Below, piece by piece: positions 1-10,640 of a stretch of 64,000 nucleotides of DNA. This DNA is from Candidatus Binatus soli. Its GTDB lineage: Bacteria; Desulfobacterota; Binatia; Binatales; Binataceae. The stretch is taken from NCBI GenBank assembly GCA_002479255.1, contig DLMJ01000032.1, positions 155,967 to 219,966 on the forward strand, written 5' to 3'. Positions within the stretch are counted from its first letter, which is position 1. Each line of letters opens with the position of its first letter. The position numbers and the translations under genes were made by a program. The notes beneath the pieces were generated by a model that did not search any database, was not told the DNA's origin, and saw only the letters and a list, made by a program, of their open reading frames with translations.

Positions 1-3000
1 CGTACAGCGGCTTGCCTTCCGCGAGCGCCGCCGGATTGTCCAGCGTGCCGTTGCGGCCGAGAAAGTCAGTCCGGTCCGCCGTCCACGACTGCTGTTGGCC
101 GTTCAAGTCTGCGAATGCGATTCGACTTCCGTATTCGGTGCTGAAGGAGTTGCGCGCGAGTACCGCGTGGGTTTCCGGCTCGATCTCGGTCACGATGAAC
201 GGGGCGGATGCGCCGCGCGAAGTGCCGAGCACCCATTCCACGTATGCGGTGATCGACAAACGCCGCGCGCGCGTCGAGAGATTTCGAATCTTCAGGCGCG
301 AAATCTTGATCGAGTCGTCCACCGGCACGTACTGCGTCAACTCGAGTGAAATTCCGTGCGAGGTGTGCTCGAAGACGCTGTAGCCGTGGCCGTGGCGAAC
401 GACGTACGGCGCGACATCCTCGCGAATCGGGATCGCGGTCGGTCCCCACAGCTCATCGGTATCCAGGTCGTGAACGTAGATCACCTCGCCGGGACGGTCG
501 CTCACCGGATCGTTTGACCACTGCGTAATCTGATGCTGCTGACTGTTGATGGACCAGGTGTAGCCCGCGCCCTCGACCGAGACCTGGAAGCCGAACGAGG
601 GATTTGCGATCACGTTGATCCACGGCGCCGGCGTCCATTGTCCCTCGCCGAGAATCGTCACGTATTCACGGCCGTCCGCCGCAAACCCGCCGAGCCCGTT
701 GAAAAATTCGAGATCGCGCCGCGGCGTCGAGATCTCCGCCCGGCCTGTCGCAGGGGTTCGCCGCGGCGGCGGGGCTGCCGCCGGCTCAAACATCTCCAGC
801 CGTTTGACTTGCTCGGATAACGTCCCGCGCCGGCTCAGCAACACCGCTCGCGCCACAGTCTGCAGAACGTTTCGCAGCTCGACCGAAACCAGATCGGAGC
901 GCAGCACGAACACATTTCCGCATGCACCCTGCCCGTCGGAGGACGACCGCGCCGGACTGGACCGGACCATGGCCTCGAGCGCGACTTGCAGATCTTGGTC
1001 GTATGACGGGGACCGCTCGTTCAGAATCACCAAATCGACGCCGAGCTGCTTCATCCGCCAATATTCATGGGCACGCACCAGCTCGCGCACGATCCCCAAA
1101 TCCCCTATCTCGTCGATCCGAACCAGCACGATGGGCAGGTCGCCGGAAATCCCGCTGGGCCACAGCTTCGATTGTCCGCCCGCGCCGCGCTTGAGCAGGT
1201 CGGACGAAGGCCGCAGGGTCGGGTCCGAGTAGAGCACGCGATTGGCGATACGCTGAAAAAGATGCGCTTCGTCGGCGTCAACCCGCAGGTGATGCAGTTG
1301 CACTTGCGCCTGCGTCCACGCCAGCGTCACTGCGCGCTCGAATGCGGTCGAGTCGTGATGCTTGTCCACCAGGTCCAGCGCTTCGGCCCGCGTCGGTGCG
1401 ACGATGGTCCAGAACGCGACCCGCGCCGTCGCTCCCGCCTGTATTCGCAGCCGCCGGCGGACGCTGAAGATCGGATCGAGAACTGCCCCCACCGTATCCG
1501 TGAGCGGCCGCCCGTCGATCACCGAAATTGCATCGCGGACATCCCGCCCGCGCCCAAGAAACCGCGCGCGGTCGGTCTCGAACTGTATCTCGCCCACCGA
1601 CTCTCCTTCGGCCACCGCCAGATGCGCCGCCCAGACCGGCGCGTCGGTGGGCGAGCGGAGTCGCCGCGTCGCCAGTAGCGCGCCGACCTCGGCATCGAAC
1701 TCCGTCTGCACGAACATCTTGGAGAAGGCCGGATGCGCAGTGTCCGACGCCTCGGGCGCCAGCACGATTTCGGCGTACGAGGTCAGCTCGACCTCGCGGA
1801 CGCGATTGCCGAGATTCGAAATCGACACGCGCCGAACTTCGGCGTCATCTTCGGGCGACACTGCAACTTCGAGCGTCGTCGTCATGCTGCCGTCGCGCCG
1901 CACGATTACCGCCCGATCCTCGGAGAACTCGACTTCGTAGCTGTCCGCCTCGACGCCGGCCGGTTGAAAACCCGCCGACCAGATCTTGCCGCTGTTCACA
2001 TCGCGGATGAAGACATAGGTCCCCCACGAATCGCAGGTCACGTCCTCATGCCATCGCGTGACCGCCATGTCGCGCCAGCGGCTGAAACCCGACCCGGCCG
2101 CGGTGATCATCACGGTGTACTTGCCGTTGGATAACAGATGCGTGCGCGGGATCAGATCGTGCGGCGAATGGAACCGGCGAATCGTCGGCGGAGTGCTCTC
2201 GCGGACGTTGGCTTCCGCCTTGACCTCTTCGGCACGCGGGCGCGCCACTGCGACGTCGCGCGGCGTTCGCTCCTGCAGCAGCAGCTCAGTCGCCTGAATC
2301 ATGGGTTCAGCGTGAAACCGCGCGCGCATCGCGCCAGTGTTCAGCGCGTCGGCAAGAGCCACCAGCGTCATTCCCTGATGATGCGCCATGTACGCACGCA
2401 CGATGGCGACGCTCTCACCTTCGGGAACGCGCGACGGCGTGTAGTCCAGCGCCTCGTACCAGCCGAAATGCCCAAGCCCGCCTGCCAGTAACAGCCGCGA
2501 GAAATTCTGCGCGGCGGCTTCCGGGTCCACCATCGCCGCCAGCGCAGTAGCGTAGGGTGCTATCACCGCGTTCTCACTAAGCCCCCGCTTCAGCCCGAGT
2601 CCGGGCACCCCGAAGTTCGAGTACTGATAGGTGAGCTCGAGGTCGCGCGCGTTGTACGCGGATTCCGAGATACCCCACGGCATCCCAAGCTTGGCGCCGT
2701 ACTTCATCTGCCGGCGAACAACCAACCGATTGGTTTGCTCGAGCAGGCTCCCGGCCGGCGCGCGCATCACCAGCGACGGCATCAGGTACTCGAACATCGA
2801 TCCCGACCATGAAATCAGCGCCGAGCCGCGATCGACCGGCGTCATGGCGCGCCCCAGGCGGAACCAGTGCCTGACCGGTACTTCCCCCTTTGCGATTGCG
2901 ACAAAACTGGCCAGCCGCGCCTCGGAAGCAAGCAAGTCGTAGCAGTTGGAATCGAGGCTCCCGTCCGTGACCCGGTAGCCAATCGACAGCAATTGGCGCG

Positions 3001-6000
3001 CGGGATCTAACAGGAAGTCGAACTTCATCGCGTCGAGCATCTTGCCCGTGGTTGCGGCGATCTCGCTCAATCGCCGCTCGAGCGATTTGGCCGCATCGCG
3101 GGCGCGCGCAAGCGCATCGAGCGTCGAGTCGATTGATTTGGTGGGCGCCGCGCCAATCGCGCCGGCGCTGGCATCAGCCGGGCGCTCGTCGTTCCGGGGC
3201 TTCAGGCAGCCGATCGCCTCATCGTATAGGTCCGGCAGATCTCCCAAAGTCGGTATCGAATCGAGATGGGTTGCGGGGCCGTCGAAAGTCGCGTCGCGAG
3301 CACCGCGAGTTGACCACGGCTTTAGCAATTCGATGTCGCGTCGATGACTGCGGATGCATGCTCGGAGCGCTTCTGCCCATGCGAGCACCTCGGCGGAGGC
3401 CCGGTCGGCGCGCTCCAGCGTCAACGCGCGCGCAATGTCACTGATCGAATCGCCCTGGATCTCAAGTTCCGCCGACCACGCGGTGAGTTCCACCACGGTT
3501 CGCGGATCCGACTGGATCAACGGCGCGATGGCGTCGAGCGCTTCCTCCATCTGCTTTGGAGTGACAGTGTGGCTTCGCCGGTCGGCGGCCAGCGGGCCAA
3601 GCGACTCGCGAACGAGTGCGATCGGGTCTTCAATTCCCCTGAGCCATTGCCGGTCCACAACCGGCCGCGTGATTATCTCGCGGCACGCGTTGCCCAGCGC
3701 GATCAGATGCCCCGCAAGATTGCCGCTGTCCACCGACGATACGTACCTGGGGTCCAGCGGCCGCAGGTCGCGCGTGGCGTACCAGTTGTAGAAATGCCCG
3801 CGGAACTGCTCCAGGCGCTTCATCGTGTCGAGCGTCGCGCCCAGCCGCTCGACGGTTTCATGCGTTCCGATCCAGCCGAAATCGTGAGCCGCGACGATCG
3901 AGAGCAGATACAGTCCAAGGTTGGTGGGCGAAGTCCGATGAGCCAGTAGGGGCTTGGGGTCTTCCTGAAAATTGTCCGGCGGCATCATGTTGTCTTCCGC
4001 CGTCACGAACTTCTCGAAAAAACGCCACGTGCGCCGCGCGCTCAGTCGGAGCGCCCTCGTGTCGGCAAGCGAGAGCGGCTTGGTGCCCTCGATTCGCGGG
4101 GGAAGACTTGCCCATCGCGCGACGGCCGGCGACAGCATCCACAGGATCACGAAAGGAGCCGCGATTATTTCGCCGCCCTGACCTGCCCATGCGACGAAGA
4201 TTGCCGCCGCGGCGCCGAACATCGTGCCGCCGGCCATCGTGGTGTAAAAGCCGCGAACGTCGAGACGACTCGTCCGCTTGGCCTGCGCCGCGGTCGTCCA
4301 CTCGAGCATCAACCGATGACTCACGTACAAACGATAGAGCGTCCGCGAAATTGCGTCGCTCATCAGCCACGCCTGATGCGCGAGCAAGGTCAGCATCATC
4401 GCGAGCTGCGAGAGCCCGATGGCCAGATCCGTGCCGACCGCGCGGATATGGCTGCGCTTGGAAATATCGCGCCGCCGCGGGATGATTCCGGTCAGGAACG
4501 GGAGCATCGGCGCAGTCGCCATCGTCGCGACAATGAACCCGGTCCAAATCGCAGCGGCGGCTTCGGGAAGCCGCCATCCCGCCATCAATGCCAGCAACGC
4601 CATCGGCGCCGACAGCGTGCGGCGCAGGTTGTCGATCATTTTCCAGCGCCCGAGCCGCGGGATCGATGACCGGCCGTCGCGCGGGACCGTCGTTGCCGTG
4701 TCGGCGTTGGAGCCATGCGCACGGCCGAGAATCCATGGGATCAATTGCCAGTCTCCGCGGGCCCATCGATGCTGTCTGGCGGCGGCAACGTCGTAGCGCG
4801 ATGGAAACTCCTCGACCAGTTCGATGTCAGACGCCAATCCCGAGCGCGCGAAAGTTCCTTCGAAAAGATCGTGGCTCAGAAGTGTATTGTCCGGGACGCG
4901 CCCCGCCAGCGCCGCTTCGAACATGTCCACATCGTAAATCCCTTTGCCGCTGTAAGAGCCCTCATCCAGAAGATCCTGGTAAACGTCGGAAACTGCGAAC
5001 GCGTACGGATCCATGCCCCTGGTGCTGGAGAAGACGCGCTGGAAAACCGACCCCTCGCGGCGGGTCGGCAATGCAGCCGTGATTCGCGGCTGCAGAACCC
5101 CGTGACCTTCGACCACCCGGCCGCATTGCTTGTCGAATCGTGGAGCGTTCAGCGGATGCGCCATTTTGCCGACCATCCGCTTGGCGGCGCCGCGCGGGAT
5201 ACGCGTGTCGGCGTCGACCGTGATCACGTAGCGCACGCCGTCGGGAACCGCCGGCGGATGTCCATCCGATGCGATAAACGTCGTATCTGTCGCGCCGCGC
5301 AGCAGCCGATTCAGCTCGTGCAATTTGCCGCGCTTGCGCTCCCACCCCATCCACACGCCTTCGGCTTCGTCCCAAATGCGCCGGCGATGGAGCAATAGAA
5401 ATCGCTTGCCGCCCGGCCCCTGTCCGTGACGTTGATTCAGGCGCGCTATCCCTGCCGTGGCTGCGGCGAGCAGGTCGTCGTCGCCGGGCGCGGTTTCGGT
5501 CGCGGAGTCGGTCCAGTCCGAAAGGATCGCGAAGTACAGCTCGCCATCCGAACTCGCCAGGTAATGAACCTCGAGACGCTCGATCTGCTCGTCGATCTCG
5601 TTGCGCGTGGTCAACAAAGTCGGCATCACGACCATTGTGCGCAGGCTCGGCGGCACGCCATCGTAAAGCTCGAGGGCGGGAATGATAGCGGGACCGATGA
5701 AAGTCGTGACTGTCCGATTGACGATCGCGACCGCCGCCTCCATCGCGGGGATTATCGCGAGCATCGCAAGAATGAACCGCGTCCATCCACCGATTGGCGC
5801 GTCCGCAATGGCAAGCATGGCGCCCGCGACGATGATCGCGGTGACCATCGCGATCGTGCCCAGGTAGCCCATGATTCCGGCGGCCGCGTTGGCGCGAGCT
5901 ATCCAGTCGCGGACCGGAGCGCGAAATCCCAGTTGCTCCTCCAGAGAGTGACGCCCCTCTGAAATCAGGTAGTAGCCCGGATGGTGCTCGCGGCGCGCCC

Positions 6001-7114
6001 TCGCGCCGTCGCCGTTTGGCACTTCGGACGCCGCGCCCCGCGCAGAATCAATCGCGCTTTGAGCAACCTCGATTTCGGTGTGTCCCGAACCTCGTGCAAG
6101 TTCTTCGATCGCGTGCCGATAGCGATCGCGCGTGGCAAAGTCCATCGCGGCAAAGTCGCTGGCGGCGCGGAGCACCGCATCGACCGCGCTCACGCTCTCG
6201 AAAAAATCCGCCCAGTCAACCGCGGACATCAGGCGCATGCTCGTGATCACGTTGCGGACGGTAACGTTCATCGCGCCCTGCCCGTGATGCACTTGACGGA
6301 CGATCTCGTCGGCCGTGGTTCCCTGCGCCAGCAGCCGCTGGTCCAGCCACCGCAACGCCGGCGTCACCTTGGGATCCTGATCGCGCAGGCGCAGAACCAT
6401 CTCTACTGCGAAGGCCGCCGACAGCGGCGACTTATCCAAATCCTTGAACACTGCCTCTACAGGCTCCGCGGCGCGGCCGTTCGATCCCAGCAGCTTGTTC
6501 GCCAGAAGGTCGGCCTTTTGGCGTTCCGCACGGCTGTGGCCCATCTGTTCAGCCAAGCGCCGCAGGTTTTCGACGAGCACGATCCTGAGCGTAATCGCGA
6601 CCGCCCATAGCTCGCCGATCGTCAGCGGCTGCACGCGCTGGTAAGCCTGCACGAACCCGGCGAGCGTCTGCGGATCGAAGTGGCTGTCAGTATGCGCGAC
6701 ATAGGCCCACGCGATCCCGAAGACGCGCGGATACCCTTCCAGCGGGCCATCGGCGAGTTTGGGCAGTTGCCGATAGAATCCGCGCGGCAGGTCGTCGCGA
6801 ATTTCGCGAATCTGCTCTTCGACGACATGAAAGTTATCGACCAGCCACTCGGCGGCCGGCGTGATCGCGCGTTCCTCGCGGATTGCGCCTGCGATGCCGC
6901 GATACGCCGCGAGCAATGCTCGCCCGTTGTCGCGCACGCGCGCCGCCATCGGCCGTCCGCGGCCGGGGTAGGCCGTGATGCGCTGCGCAACCGCCAGCGT
7001 CTCGCCATGCTGTTCCAGGCGCTCGACGCTGAACAGTTCCGCACGGATCGGCTCGTCGAGATGCGCGAAAGAGGCTGGCGGTCCTTTAGGCGCGCGAAAA
7101 AATACCAGGTTCAA
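1..7114 (-). CDS. Cyclic beta-1,2-glucan synthase-like protein (NdvB family), partial
   Basis: About 2,370 residues are visible and the gene continues past the left edge, so no stop codon is seen. The order matches the NdvB/ChvB family: a helical N-terminal region, membrane segments near residues 410-470, a GT84-type glycosyltransferase module, more membrane segments near 840-1000, a glycoamylase-like domain (about 1075-1600) and the start of a GH94-type module. Key signs are VDADTRIPRG near 635, HDLFEGTFARSG near 745, QHRWARGDWQ near 780, SSVDSGNLAGH near 1130 and AHHQGMTLVAL near 1575. Family members make and trim cyclic beta-1,2-glucan at the inner membrane for export to the periplasm. I chose a TTG start at 7114 because GAGAGG lies just upstream and no ATG fits; the frame stays open further upstream, so the start is uncertain. 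The GH94 catalytic core lies outside the window. Confidence 0.88.
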   Translation of the reverse strand, partial: MNLVFFRAPKGPPASFAHLDEPIRAELFSVERLEQHGETLAVAQRITAYPGRGRPMAARVRDNGRALLAAYRGIAGAIREERAITPAAEWLVDNFHVVEEQIREIRDDLPRGFYRQLPKLADGPLEGYPRVFGIAWAYVAHTDSHFDPQTLAGFVQAYQRVQPLTIGELWAVAITLRIVLVENLRRLAEQMGHSRAERQKADLLANKLLGSNGRAAEPVEAVFKDLDKSPLSAAFAVEMVLRLRDQDPKVTPALRWLDQRLLAQGTTADEIVRQVHHGQGAMNVTVRNVITSMRLMSAVDWADFFESVSAVDAVLRAASDFAAMDFATRDRYRHAIEELARGSGHTEIEVAQSAIDSARGAASEVPNGDGARARREHHPGYYLISEGRHSLEEQLGFRAPVRDWIARANAAAGIMGYLGTIAMVTAIIVAGAMLAIADAPIGGWTRFILAMLAIIPAMEAAVAIVNRTVTTFIGPAIIPALELYDGVPPSLRTMVVMPTLLTTRNEIDEQIERLEVHYLASSDGELYFAILSDWTDSATETAPGDDDLLAAATAGIARLNQRHGQGPGGKRFLLLHRRRIWDEAEGVWMGWERKRGKLHELNRLLRGATDTTFIASDGHPPAVPDGVRYVITVDADTRIPRGAAKRMVGKMAHPLNAPRFDKQCGRVVEGHGVLQPRITAALPTRREGSVFQRVFSSTRGMDPYAFAVSDVYQDLLDEGSYSGKGIYDVDMFEAALAGRVPDNTLLSHDLFEGTFARSGLASDIELVEEFPSRYDVAAARQHRWARGDWQLIPWILGRAHGSNADTATTVPRDGRSSIPRLGRWKMIDNLRRTLSAPMALLALMAGWRLPEAAAAIWTGFIVATMATAPMLPFLTGIIPRRRDISKRSHIRAVGTDLAIGLSQLAMMLTLLAHQAWLMSDAISRTLYRLYVSHRLMLEWTTAAQAKRTSRLDVRGFYTTMAGGTMFGAAAAIFVAWAGQGGEIIAAPFVILWMLSPAVARWASLPPRIEGTKPLSLADTRALRLSARRTWRFFEKFVTAEDNMMPPDNFQEDPKPLLAHRTSPTNLGLYLLSIVAAHDFGWIGTHETVERLGATLDTMKRLEQFRGHFYNWYATRDLRPLDPRYVSSVDSGNLAGHLIALGNACREIITRPVVDRQWLRGIEDPIALVRESLGPLAADRRSHTVTPKQMEEALDAIAPLIQSDPRTVVELTAWSAELEIQGDSISDIARALTLERADRASAEVLAWAEALRACIRSHRRDIELLKPWSTRGARDATFDGPATHLDSIPTLGDLPDLYDEAIGCLKPRNDERPADASAGAIGAAPTKSIDSTLDALARARDAAKSLERRLSEIAATTGKMLDAMKFDFLLDPARQLLSIGYRVTDGSLDSNCYDLLASEARLASFVAIAKGEVPVRHWFRLGRAMTPVDRGSALISWSGSMFEYLMPSLVMRAPAGSLLEQTNRLVVRRQMKYGAKLGMPWGISESAYNARDLELTYQYSNFGVPGLGLKRGLSENAVIAPYATALAAMVDPEAAAQNFSRLLLAGGLGHFGWYEALDYTPSRVPEGESVAIVRAYMAHHQGMTLVALADALNTGAMRARFHAEPMIQATELLLQERTPRDVAVARPRAEEVKAEANVRESTPPTIRRFHSPHDLIPRTHLLSNGKYTVMITAAGSGFSRWRDMAVTRWHEDVTCDSWGTYVFIRDVNSGKIWSAGFQPAGVEADSYEVEFSEDRAVIVRRDGSMTTTLEVAVSPEDDAEVRRVSISNLGNRVREVELTSYAEIVLAPEASDTAHPAFSKMFVQTEFDAEVGALLATRRLRSPTDAPVWAAHLAVAEGESVGEIQFETDRARFLGRGRDVRDAISVIDGRPLTDTVGAVLDPIFSVRRRLRIQAGATARVAFWTIVAPTRAEALDLVDKHHDSTAFERAVTLAWTQAQVQLHHLRVDADEAHLFQRIANRVLYSDPTLRPSSDLLKRGAGGQSKLWPSGISGDLPIVLVRIDEIGDLGIVRELVRAHEYWRMKQLGVDLVILNERSPSYDQDLQVALEAMVRSSPARSSSDGQGACGNVFVLRSDLVSVELRNVLQTVARAVLLSRRGTLSEQVKRLEMFEPAAAPPPRRTPATGRAEISTPRRDLEFFNGLGGFAADGREYVTILGEGQWTPAPWINVIANPSFGFQVSVEGAGYTWSINSQQHQITQWSNDPVSDRPGEVIYVHDLDTDELWGPTAIPIREDVAPYVVRHGHGYSVFEHTSHGISLELTQYVPVDDSIKISRLKIRNLSTRARRLSITAYVEWVLGTSRGASAPFIVTEIEPETHAVLARNSFSTEYGSRIAFADLNGQQQSWTADRTDFLGRNGTLDNPAALAEGKPLY

Positions 7115-7370
7115 AAAAACTTGCCTCTCGATCCGGATGACCCGGCCACCGGCTGACTGATGCGAAAAAAACTGCGCAAACAAAAAATCCGCACACGCGA
7201 TGCGGCGAACAGCGAGCCACCGCGTTCGCGCGTCGCCCGTTTTTTAGAATACCAGAACGCGGGCCGCAAGCCTCGGCATGAAGCTCGCCGGTTTACCTCG
7301 CCCGAGTCAGGCTCACGCGTCCATCTGATCGACTGCGATGTAGTGCGGAGATGGATCGGCGGGACGAAAG

Positions 7371-9257
7371 CTACAATTTCTCCGATTCTTCCGTCGCTCT
7401 CAAATGCAGCGGGCGCAGGCGCGACGACTTCTTGGACTGGTGGTCCTGCATGCGGCGGAGGATGTCGTCGAGCGCGCTGACCGCTGCGACAATGTGAGGC
7501 CCCTTGTTCAGCATCACGCATTCCGCACGTTCTCCCATCGCCGCGTCAGTGATTTCTGCGCGAGATGCCTGACCTTTTTTGGCGAGAGACTCGAGGACCT
7601 GCGTTGCCCATATGACCGGCAAATGCGCCGCCTCACAGATCCACAGAATTTCCTCCTGAACCTCCGCCAGCCGTTCATACCCGCACTCCACCGCCAGATC
7701 TCCTCGTGCGATCATGATACCCACTGGTTGCTGCCGCATCGCAGCGAGCATGAGGTTAGGCAAACGCTCGAAGCCTTGGCGCGTCTCGATTTTCAGCACG
7801 ATTCCTAAATGACCGCCACCAAGCTCCCGCAGTCGCGATTGAAGTTGAACGATGTCGCGCTCATGGCGCACGAATGACATCCCGACCAGGTCCGCGCGTC
7901 GAACGATAAACTTAAGGTCTTCGAGATCTTTCGGCGTAAGTGCAGGCAGCTCGATTTTCGTATCGGGCAGATTGATTCCTTTGTCGACGCCGAGACGATT
8001 CCCGCTTGGTTTGGCTTCGGTAATCTCGATGCGAAGCGTGTCAGGCTCGACCTCTCTCACGATTCCGCCTATTTTGCCGTCGTCGAACCAAATCTTCTGG
8101 CCCGCGCGAACCGTCGAGAAAACCTCCGGCAGCGTGCACGAGATCGTCGCAGGACTGAGCGTCCGTCCGTCCGAATCGATCGAAGCGCTTTTGCCCACGA
8201 TGGGTTCACCCGTGAGCATCAGGAAGTCGCCTTTGCGAAGCAGGATTCCTTGCTCGCGGCGCGGTAAATCTCCCACCTGCGCTTCGCGCCTCGCGTCGTT
8301 GCCCACGTCGACGCGCAGCAAAACTGTTCCCGGAGTAACGTATGCGGTCTGGCTGCATTGAGCCCATCGCCCCGCCTCGCCGGTGCCGACCACTTCGAGA
8401 ACTCGTCGTTTCCCGCGTGCATCTTTGAAGTGAATGCGTTCTCCGGTTTTGACCTCATCAAGCCATTGCGCTGAGACGGGCAATGCCGCGTCCGCACCCG
8501 CGGGAGCAGGGTGGCCCGGCTGCGCAGAAGTAAGCCAGATTCGCGCGGGTTCCGTCACGCGTCCAAAACTATCGCGCCCGGGATGCCACACGACCACCTG
8601 CGGCCCCGGTTCTGTCGCCCCAGTTCGGAGCTTCGGCCCGGCAATATCCATGAGAATACGGCAGGGCAAACCCAGTTCCTGCCGCGCGCGCTCCAGATGA
8701 TCGATCATCCGGCCCCAGATTTCCGGGGTATCATGCGCGCAGTTTATCCTCATGCAGTTCATTCCGTGGGAAACGAGGTCGCGCACCAACGAATAGTCAT
8801 CTGCAGCCTCCGCCGACATCGTCACCATGATGCGGACTGCGCGATGCTCCGGCGCAGGACCGAGTAGCGCCTCGGTATGCGCCGCGAGGGTCGACCTGCC
8901 CTCGCGAAAGCCCGGACATTCCGACGGCGCCTGCGCTTCAATCTTCCGCCCTGCCAGATGATGGAGAGCGACGAGCACGGCATTTAGCGTGCTCGTCACA
9001 TGAGCTTCCGTCCTGCCGAGCGATGAGAGACCGAGAACCGCGAGTTCGTCTTGGAGTGTCCGAATATCCTGGCGTCGAAGCGCCAGATAATGGATCAAAT
9101 TGATAGCGCTTTTTCGGTAAGCGGGATGGACGGTCGATACGCGCTCGTGAAGGTCGCTTTCCTGCCTGATCAGCGACCGACGGATTTCATGAAGTCTCGA
9201 GATTAGCGAATCAAACGCGTCCGGGCTGGCTAAAGGCGATTCGAATTCATCTTTCAC
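7371..9257 (-). CDS. Divergent pyruvate kinase-like protein
   Basis: 628 residues starting at GTG. Residues 1-140 form a helical extension not found in standard pyruvate kinases. From about 140 the TIM-barrel and B-domain pattern of pyruvate kinase is clear: RINCAH near 169 (usual R-x-N-x-S-H), LMDIAGPKLRTG, KIETRQG near 486 with the catalytic lysine, MIARGDLAVE near 517 and IWATQVLES. The typical C-terminal allosteric domain is absent, because the protein ends soon after MLNKGPHI. The enzyme should transfer phosphate between phosphoenolpyruvate and ADP in lower glycolysis. The altered SH motif and missing regulatory domain leave open a related phosphotransfer role. It lies upstream of the glucan synthase gene on the same strand with a 256-base gap, so co-transcription is possible but unproven. 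Confidence 0.82.
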   Translation of the reverse strand: MKDEFESPLASPDAFDSLISRLHEIRRSLIRQESDLHERVSTVHPAYRKSAINLIHYLALRRQDIRTLQDELAVLGLSSLGRTEAHVTSTLNAVLVALHHLAGRKIEAQAPSECPGFREGRSTLAAHTEALLGPAPEHRAVRIMVTMSAEAADDYSLVRDLVSHGMNCMRINCAHDTPEIWGRMIDHLERARQELGLPCRILMDIAGPKLRTGATEPGPQVVVWHPGRDSFGRVTEPARIWLTSAQPGHPAPAGADAALPVSAQWLDEVKTGERIHFKDARGKRRVLEVVGTGEAGRWAQCSQTAYVTPGTVLLRVDVGNDARREAQVGDLPRREQGILLRKGDFLMLTGEPIVGKSASIDSDGRTLSPATISCTLPEVFSTVRAGQKIWFDDGKIGGIVREVEPDTLRIEITEAKPSGNRLGVDKGINLPDTKIELPALTPKDLEDLKFIVRRADLVGMSFVRHERDIVQLQSRLRELGGGHLGIVLKIETRQGFERLPNLMLAAMRQQPVGIMIARGDLAVECGYERLAEVQEEILWICEAAHLPVIWATQVLESLAKKGQASRAEITDAAMGERAECVMLNKGPHIVAAVSALDDILRRMQDHQSKKSSRLRPLHLRATEESEKL

Positions 9258-9472
9258 GGCAAAAGAACGCGGTGCAATCGACGTGCCGGTTCGATCGCAT
9301 CTTTCGTAACAAAGAGAACATCTGCGCGACTTCGTGGAAGCCTTGGCAAAATTATTAGATTCGTTAATTTAAGATGTCATTCGCTCAGATCCGAACTGTC
9401 GCCCATAGCACCACCGATCTGCCGTGCTGACGCGTATCGACACAGTCGCCCAATCTTGAGATCACTACCGCA

Positions 9473-10372
9473 ATGCCTACGCATGACCGTCAGTTTCATG
9501 TCTCGTCGCGATGCGAACTGCTGCCGTATCTGATCGGCATTCCGCTCGGACTGTCGCGCAAACAGGCGAAGGATCTACTGCGCTTCGGAGCAGTGACCGT
9601 AAAGCGAATGACCGCCGTCAGGCATGATACCCAGTTGGAGCCGGGCGACGTTGTGACTATCGCCACGGGCAAGCAAATCCCCGCCGCGTCGCTTGAGCGC
9701 CATGGCCTGAAAATTATTTATCTCGACGATGCGGTGGTCGTAGTCGACAAACGAGCGGGTCTGCTTTCGATGGGATCGGAGGGCGAGAAAGAGAGAACCG
9801 CGCATCGGATCCTCAACGAACATCTGAAGGCGCTCACAAAATCGCCGCTGCAACAGGCCTTCATCGTGCATCGACTCGACCGCGAGACCTCTGGTTTGAT
9901 GATGTTCGCAAGAAGTCGCCCGATCCAGGCGGCCCTTCAGCAGAACTGGAAGAGCGTCACCAAAAAATACCTTGCCGTCGTGGAGGGCGCGCCCTCGAAG
10001 TCCCAGGGAACGATCCGGGACAATCTTGTAGAGAGCAGGTCATTCAGGATGCATCGCGTCGAGCAGGGTGGAGAGCCGGCAATCACGCACTATCGCGTTT
10101 TACGAACATGCCGGGACAGGTCGCTCGTCGAACTTATGCTCGAAACCGGCCGCAAAAACCAGATTCGCGTGCAGATGGCTGGCCTGGGTCATCCTATCGT
10201 CGGCGATCGTAAATATGGCGCGACCAGCGATCCCGCCCGGCGGCTGGCGCTCCATTCGTGCGAGCTGAAGTTTTGCCATCCGGTGTCGGGCGCCTCGATG
10301 GATTTCCGCAGCGCTATCCCAAGCCGGCTGATGGCGCTGATCGAACCGCGCGCAGTCGCACGCGCAAAGTGA
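9473..10372 (+). CDS. RluA-family RNA pseudouridine synthase
   Basis: 299 residues. An N-terminal S4-like RNA-binding domain (about 15-75, GLSRKQAKDLLRFGAV followed by LEPGDVV) precedes the RluA catalytic domain, with HRLDRETSG near 140 carrying the catalytic aspartate. Later family blocks are GRKNQIRVQM and HPIVGDRKYG. The family converts specific uridines in 23S rRNA or tRNA to pseudouridine. Family membership is firm; which RluA/C/D-type target it modifies cannot be told from sequence alone. It is a single gene with an ATG start, transcribed away from the pyruvate kinase-like gene. Confidence 0.9.
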   Translation: MPTHDRQFHVSSRCELLPYLIGIPLGLSRKQAKDLLRFGAVTVKRMTAVRHDTQLEPGDVVTIATGKQIPAASLERHGLKIIYLDDAVVVVDKRAGLLSMGSEGEKERTAHRILNEHLKALTKSPLQQAFIVHRLDRETSGLMMFARSRPIQAALQQNWKSVTKKYLAVVEGAPSKSQGTIRDNLVESRSFRMHRVEQGGEPAITHYRVLRTCRDRSLVELMLETGRKNQIRVQMAGLGHPIVGDRKYGATSDPARRLALHSCELKFCHPVSGASMDFRSAIPSRLMALIEPRAVARAK

Positions 10373-10640
10373 GCATCCCGAATCCCGGAGCGGCAAACAA
10401 ATGACACTGCGGTGCGATTCTGACGGCTCTCGAGGCTCGCGCATCGGACGGGTATCGACGTTCAAAATTCCCAGGAGTTGATGAGGCGCGCGACTGCCCG
10501 CCACAGCCAATCATTGGCGGCGTCGGTCACGCTTCGCAGGCCGTTGCGTTGCCGCGGCACGCAACTTGGATTGATCAGGCACGGAAGCGTGTGGTGCGCG
10601 TCTGGTGGGTTTGAGCGAACCAGGTACCGGGTGAAAAAGA

